7,396 bases of DNA from an uncultured Oscillospiraceae bacterium. GTDB lineage: Bacteria; Bacillota; Clostridia; Oscillospirales; Oscillospiraceae. Positions 4,918 to 7,396 of this stretch are shown here, piece by piece. Below the pieces are notes generated by a model. It worked only from the letters and a program-made list of their open reading frames with translations. It was not told the DNA's origin and searched no databases. The translations under genes were made by a program, and so were the position numbers. Location: the NCBI GenBank assembly GCA_900756575.1, contig CAAEKQ010000030.1:1-7396 (forward strand), given 5' to 3'. Within the stretch, counting starts at the first letter, position 1. The number at the start of each line of letters is the position of its first letter.

Positions 4918-5148
4918 ATGGAAAACACTTTTGATAGAATTGTCGAGATTCTGCGCGCCCAGTGCGACCTGGACGAGTCCGTCAGCATCACCATGGACAC
5001 CACCTTTAAGGACATCGACCTGGACTCCCTGGACGTGGTAGAAATCGCCCTGGAGTGCGAGAACGAGTTTGGCATCACCATCGACGTAGAGGAGCCCCCC
5101 AAGACCATGGGCGAGTTCGTGGCGCTGGTGGATTCCCTGATTGGCTGA
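4918..5148 (+). CDS. acpP: acyl carrier protein
   Basis: The product is a 76-residue acidic carrier protein of standard ACP length. Ser37 in 'DIDLDSLDVVEIALECENEFGI' is the site where a holo-ACP synthase attaches 4'-phosphopantetheine; the DSLD motif and the following helix II, which contacts fatty-acid synthase enzymes, are intact. Helix I (3-15), helix II (37-50) and the C-terminal helix 'TMGEFVALVDSLI' are all recognisable. It carries growing acyl chains in type II fatty acid synthesis. GGAGGA 7 bases upstream supports the start. It stands alone here, with no fab genes beside it, and has its own promoter, long leader and terminator. A specialised carrier for another acyl pathway is possible, but no partner genes are visible, and the sequence looks like a general AcpP. 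Confidence 0.93.
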   Translation: MENTFDRIVEILRAQCDLDESVSITMDTTFKDIDLDSLDVVEIALECENEFGITIDVEEPPKTMGEFVALVDSLIG

Positions 5149-5183
5149 TTCTTTCAACGCATCAACAACATCTAAACGCAAAA

Positions 5184-5218
5184 GCCCTCCCTGCCAAGTC
5201 AGCAGGGAGGGCCTTTAA
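5184..5218. terminator. bidirectional intrinsic terminator
   Basis: GCCCTCCCTGC (5184-5194) pairs perfectly with GCAGGGAGGGC (5202-5212) around a seven-base loop. CTTTAATATT follows on the plus strand, and TTTTGCG follows on the minus strand. It lies between the convergent ACP gene and SLH protein gene and likely ends both. Confidence 0.9.
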
Positions 5219-5220
5219 TA

Positions 5221-7182
5221 TTATGCCGCATCAGATTCGTTCGGAATATCCAATTCCAGTTCAGAAGCAGCGTCATCCGCAGCAGGTTCTTCCGCAGATT
5301 CCGGCGGAGTGGTTTCCGGCACATCGGGAGTCTCTGTGGGCTCCACAGTGCTGTCAGGCGTCTCTGCCGGTGCTTCAGTCGTGCTATCATCCTCGGGCGT
5401 CTCAGGGTCGTCCACCGCGTCTGCATCGGCAGCATCCGGTTCCACATCGCCCAAAGGCTTCAGGGAGATGGTTCCGGAGTAGTTTGCCATCAGATAATCG
5501 ATATAACGGGCCATGATGGCAACCATTTCGCTGCGGCGGGCAGGATTCTTGGGATTCAAGTAGCCTTTGCCGTCACCTTCGTAAAGGCCAATGGAAATCG
5601 CCCAGTTCATAGCCTCCTTGGCGAAGTTTGACACGCTGCCGCCATCCTTGAAATTGTAAATCAGAGAGCTGCCGCTGTAAGTACCGGCCACGCCAATGGC
5701 CTTGGAATAGCGGTACAGGAATGCAGCAATCTGCTCGCGGGATACGTTGGCATTGGGCGAGAACTGGGTTGCCGTGGTGCCCAGGGTGATCTTGTTCACA
5801 TAGGCCCAGGCAATGGCCTTGTCGCAATAGGAATTGGGTTTCACATCCGTAAAGATAGAAGATCCAAGCTTGCCCACATCGTAGCTCTTGCCGGATTCCC
5901 GCTCGTATTCCCGGGCCAGCACCGTGACGAACTGTCCTCGAGTGGCGTTGGAATTGGGGTTAAACTTGGTATCCTTCATAATCAGGCCGTACTTGCAGGC
6001 CGTAATCACATAGGGTGCGTACCACTGGGAGGGGGATACATCCTCAAAGCCCATCACTCCCCAATGTGCCGTCAAGGTAAGGGCTGCGGTGGAAGGAACT
6101 CTGGAGCTTGCCGTGTACTGGGTGTTGCCATTGAACCAGCCCAGGAACGTGCAATCCGTTCTGGTGGGCGTGGGAAGGCTCCCGAAGGTGCCACCATGAG
6201 GATAGGTATGGCTGGTTTCGGACACCGAACCGCCTGCCGCATCAAAGGTTACCACCAGGGAAGTGGCGGTTGACTTCAAGTAGGTCATGTAAACCCAGCG
6301 ATCCACGCCGTTATAGCTGATCTGTGCCCAGCCGTTGTAGCTGCCCTTTACCTTCACTGTGGTACCGCTGGCAATAGAACCAACCAACGCAGAGGACGTG
6401 GTGGGGGCCGCTCTGACATTCAGGCTCGAGCAGTTATAGACCAGATAGGTTCCGGCCGTGGAGGTATCCACGGGATAGGTGTTGTTGCTGCCACCGCCGG
6501 TGGAGTAGGAATAACCGGGATAATAGGCAGGCATCTGAAGCGCAGAGATGCCACGGCTGCCCAGAGAATCCACGAAGCGCTGCCAGGTATAGCTCCGAAC
6601 GTCCACTTCATTATCATTGGCAAAGTTGTTATCATACACAACCAAACCGTCGTTGTAAATGGCCATCACCACCAGCGAATGTCCGCCCACACGCATCACT
6701 GCGCCGGGCTGGCACGCGGAGATCAGTGTTTTCAACGTAGCAGCGCTATAGCCGCCTGCAAGGGTATTGGTACCCAGGGTATCCTTAATCACATTGCGAT
6801 AGTAGATACTAGAATAGTCTGAAGAATAGGCCAGCTGGTTGTCCATGGTGGCGTCCTGGGGGTATTTATAGAACAGCGCCGCATAGACATAGCGGGCAAA
6901 TCCGACGCACTCCCAGCCTCTCAGATTCAGGTCACCGCCGACATTGATGCCGTATTGGCTTTGCTCGGCCACAGTCATGGTGCTCTTTTCGGGATCAAAA
7001 TAAGCGCCGTCGGGATACTCCGCAAGGGGCAGCGTCACGTCGCCAATGGTCACCCGTAGGCTGGAAACGTCGGACGGCAAATTAGAGGAATATGTATATG
7101 CAGATGCGCCAATGCAGTAGAGGCTGATTAACGCAGCCATGCAAAGCGCACATGTTAAGGCGTGTCGCAGGCGACCTCGCAT
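5221..7182 (-). CDS. secreted SLH-anchored protein with papain-fold-like, SH3 and InlB-repeat domains
   Basis: The product is 653 residues. The ATG at 7182 is chosen because GGAG lies 8 bases upstream; an in-frame TTG at 7197 has no such site. A signal peptide covers about 1-28 (basic 'MRGRLRH', hydrophobic core, ASA cleavage site). Residues 85-215 resemble a papain-fold cysteine amidase/peptidase: Cys92 in 'GWECVGFARYVY', His168 in 'GGHSLVV' and Asp184/Asn185 in 'VVYDNNF' are candidate catalytic residues. An SH3 type 3 domain follows (245-303, 'SSLNVRAAPTTSSALVG...GWAQISYNG'), then an InlB/Listeria-Bacteroides repeat (309-374, 'VTFDAAGGSV...FLGWF'), three SLH domains (378-425, 443-490, 508-555, with TRGQ, SREQ and ARRSE motifs), and a tail after Lys575 with no Lys or Arg, rich in Asp, Glu, Pro and Thr. 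SLH domains usually hold proteins to pyruvylated wall polysaccharide, so it should act at the cell surface, perhaps on peptidoglycan or peptides; the activity is not shown. Confidence 0.9.
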   Translation of the reverse strand: MRGRLRHALTCALCMAALISLYCIGASAYTYSSNLPSDVSSLRVTIGDVTLPLAEYPDGAYFDPEKSTMTVAEQSQYGINVGGDLNLRGWECVGFARYVYAALFYKYPQDATMDNQLAYSSDYSSIYYRNVIKDTLGTNTLAGGYSAATLKTLISACQPGAVMRVGGHSLVVMAIYNDGLVVYDNNFANDNEVDVRSYTWQRFVDSLGSRGISALQMPAYYPGYSYSTGGGSNNTYPVDTSTAGTYLVYNCSSLNVRAAPTTSSALVGSIASGTTVKVKGSYNGWAQISYNGVDRWVYMTYLKSTATSLVVTFDAAGGSVSETSHTYPHGGTFGSLPTPTRTDCTFLGWFNGNTQYTASSRVPSTAALTLTAHWGVMGFEDVSPSQWYAPYVITACKYGLIMKDTKFNPNSNATRGQFVTVLAREYERESGKSYDVGKLGSSIFTDVKPNSYCDKAIAWAYVNKITLGTTATQFSPNANVSREQIAAFLYRYSKAIGVAGTYSGSSLIYNFKDGGSVSNFAKEAMNWAISIGLYEGDGKGYLNPKNPARRSEMVAIMARYIDYLMANYSGTISLKPLGDVEPDAADADAVDDPETPEDDSTTEAPAETPDSTVEPTETPDVPETTPPESAEEPAADDAASELELDIPNESDAA

Positions 7183-7218
7183 TACAATCACTCCCAAAGG
7201 TTACAAAATGGTATCATT

Positions 7219-7247
7219 ATATTAACATAGGATACGGATTTCGTCAA
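7219..7247 (-). promoter_or_regulatory. promoter of the SLH protein gene
   Basis: On the minus strand TTGACG (complement of 7242-7247) and TAATAT (complement of 7219-7224) are 17 bases apart. The leader to the ATG at 7182 is about 30 bases. A TATAAT also occurs at 7216-7221, but its spacing to the -35 box (20) is poor. Confidence 0.7.
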
Positions 7248-7339
7248 TAAGAAAATGCAGAGGAACCCCGTGGTTTTTCGCAGAGATCCTAGTATTTTCA
7301 GCGTTTTTCCAGATTCAAGGCTATGTCGGAAATAAGCAA
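7248..7339. other. intergenic stretch without a gene
   Basis: No gene or clear signal is seen between the SLH promoter and the terminator at the right edge. A 68-codon minus-strand open frame (7394-7188) crosses both the terminator and the promoter and has no ribosome binding site, so it is not called. Confidence 0.5.
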
Positions 7340-7369
7340 AGAAAAACCGCTCTCCAAATGGAGAGCGGT
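7340..7369 (-). terminator. intrinsic terminator of a minus-strand gene beyond the right edge
   Basis: ACCGCTCTCC (7346-7355) and GGAGAGCGGT (7360-7369) form a perfect 10-bp stem with an AAAT loop on the plus strand. Read on the minus strand the stem is followed by TTTTTCTTT, so it ends a transcript entering from the right. It isolates the SLH gene from that upstream unit. Confidence 0.85.
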
Positions 7370-7380
7370 CAATGTTGGCA

Positions 7381-7396
7381 TTACCTATCTTCACAT
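7381..7396 (-). CDS. possible extreme C-terminus of an upstream gene (partial)
   Basis: The minus-strand terminator implies a gene ending just beyond or at this edge. One frame reads ...Cys-Glu-Asp-Arg-stop with TAA at 7383-7381, 12 bases before the hairpin, a normal stop-to-terminator distance. Other frames also contain stops in these 16 bases, so the true end cannot be decided. No function can be given. Confidence 0.25.

Noticed and set aside
4907..5181. minus-strand open frames over the ACP gene
   Set aside because: They are shadows of a certain acyl carrier protein gene.
5400..5500. short repeats in the Asp/Glu/Pro/Thr tail of the SLH protein as a possible tandem repeat or CRISPR-like array
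   Set aside because: The repetition is at the level of amino acid composition; there is no regular repeat length or conserved DNA unit.
7188..7394. 68-codon minus-strand open frame at the right edge
   Set aside because: It runs through a perfect terminator hairpin and then through the SLH gene promoter, and its product is low-complexity.

Overview
The window looks like ordinary chromosome from a Gram-positive, low-to-mid GC Firmicute of class Clostridia, most likely a gut Oscillospiraceae/Ruminococcaceae-type bacterium. This is an inference. It rests on strong AGGAGG-type ribosome binding sites, TTGACA/TATAAT-like promoters with 17-base spacers, a surface protein anchored by SLH domains, a short NfeD/SPFH pair, a free-standing acyl carrier protein, and a 58-residue protein that I recognise as DUF6440-like. 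There are no rRNA or tRNA genes, no CRISPR array, no transposase and no phage genes.

Layout, left to right. Bases 1-138 are AT-rich and non-coding. A small HEAT-repeat protein follows on the minus strand (139-468). Diverging from it on the plus strand is a 124-residue membrane protein with a C-terminal zinc ribbon (692-1066), with its own promoter and a clear intrinsic terminator. Next come a MATE-family efflux transporter (1171-2538, own promoter) and a small XRE/Cro-type DNA-binding protein (2612-2845), probably on the same transcript; a strong hairpin without a U-tract lies between them. A bidirectional terminator (2882-2921) separates these from a minus-strand operon read right to left: nfeD-like (4517-4050), SPFH/stomatin-like (3991-3098) and a 58-residue gene (3096-2920) that starts one base after the SPFH stop codon.

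The 400-base gap 4518-4917 holds two divergent promoters: one for the nfeD operon, overlapped by an array of GTAAC/GTTAC half-sites, and one for the acyl carrier protein gene (4918-5148), which has a leader of about 185 bases with several inverted repeats. A second bidirectional terminator (5184-5213) lies between the ACP gene and the convergent 653-residue secreted protein (5221-7182, minus). That protein combines a papain-fold-like cysteine domain, an SH3 domain, an InlB-type repeat, three SLH domains and an acidic Pro/Thr/Glu tail. At the right edge a minus-strand terminator (7340-7369) belongs to a gene beyond the window.

How the genes fit together: NfeD and SPFH proteins are known partners in membrane microdomains, and the small third gene is probably translated with them. 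MATE plus XRE suggests a transporter with a linked regulator, which is an inference. The remaining genes appear to be independent units. I see no clear new defence or mobile system. The points most worth a second look are the small gene fused into the SPFH operon, the GTAAC half-site array, the ACP leader and the domain make-up of the SLH protein.
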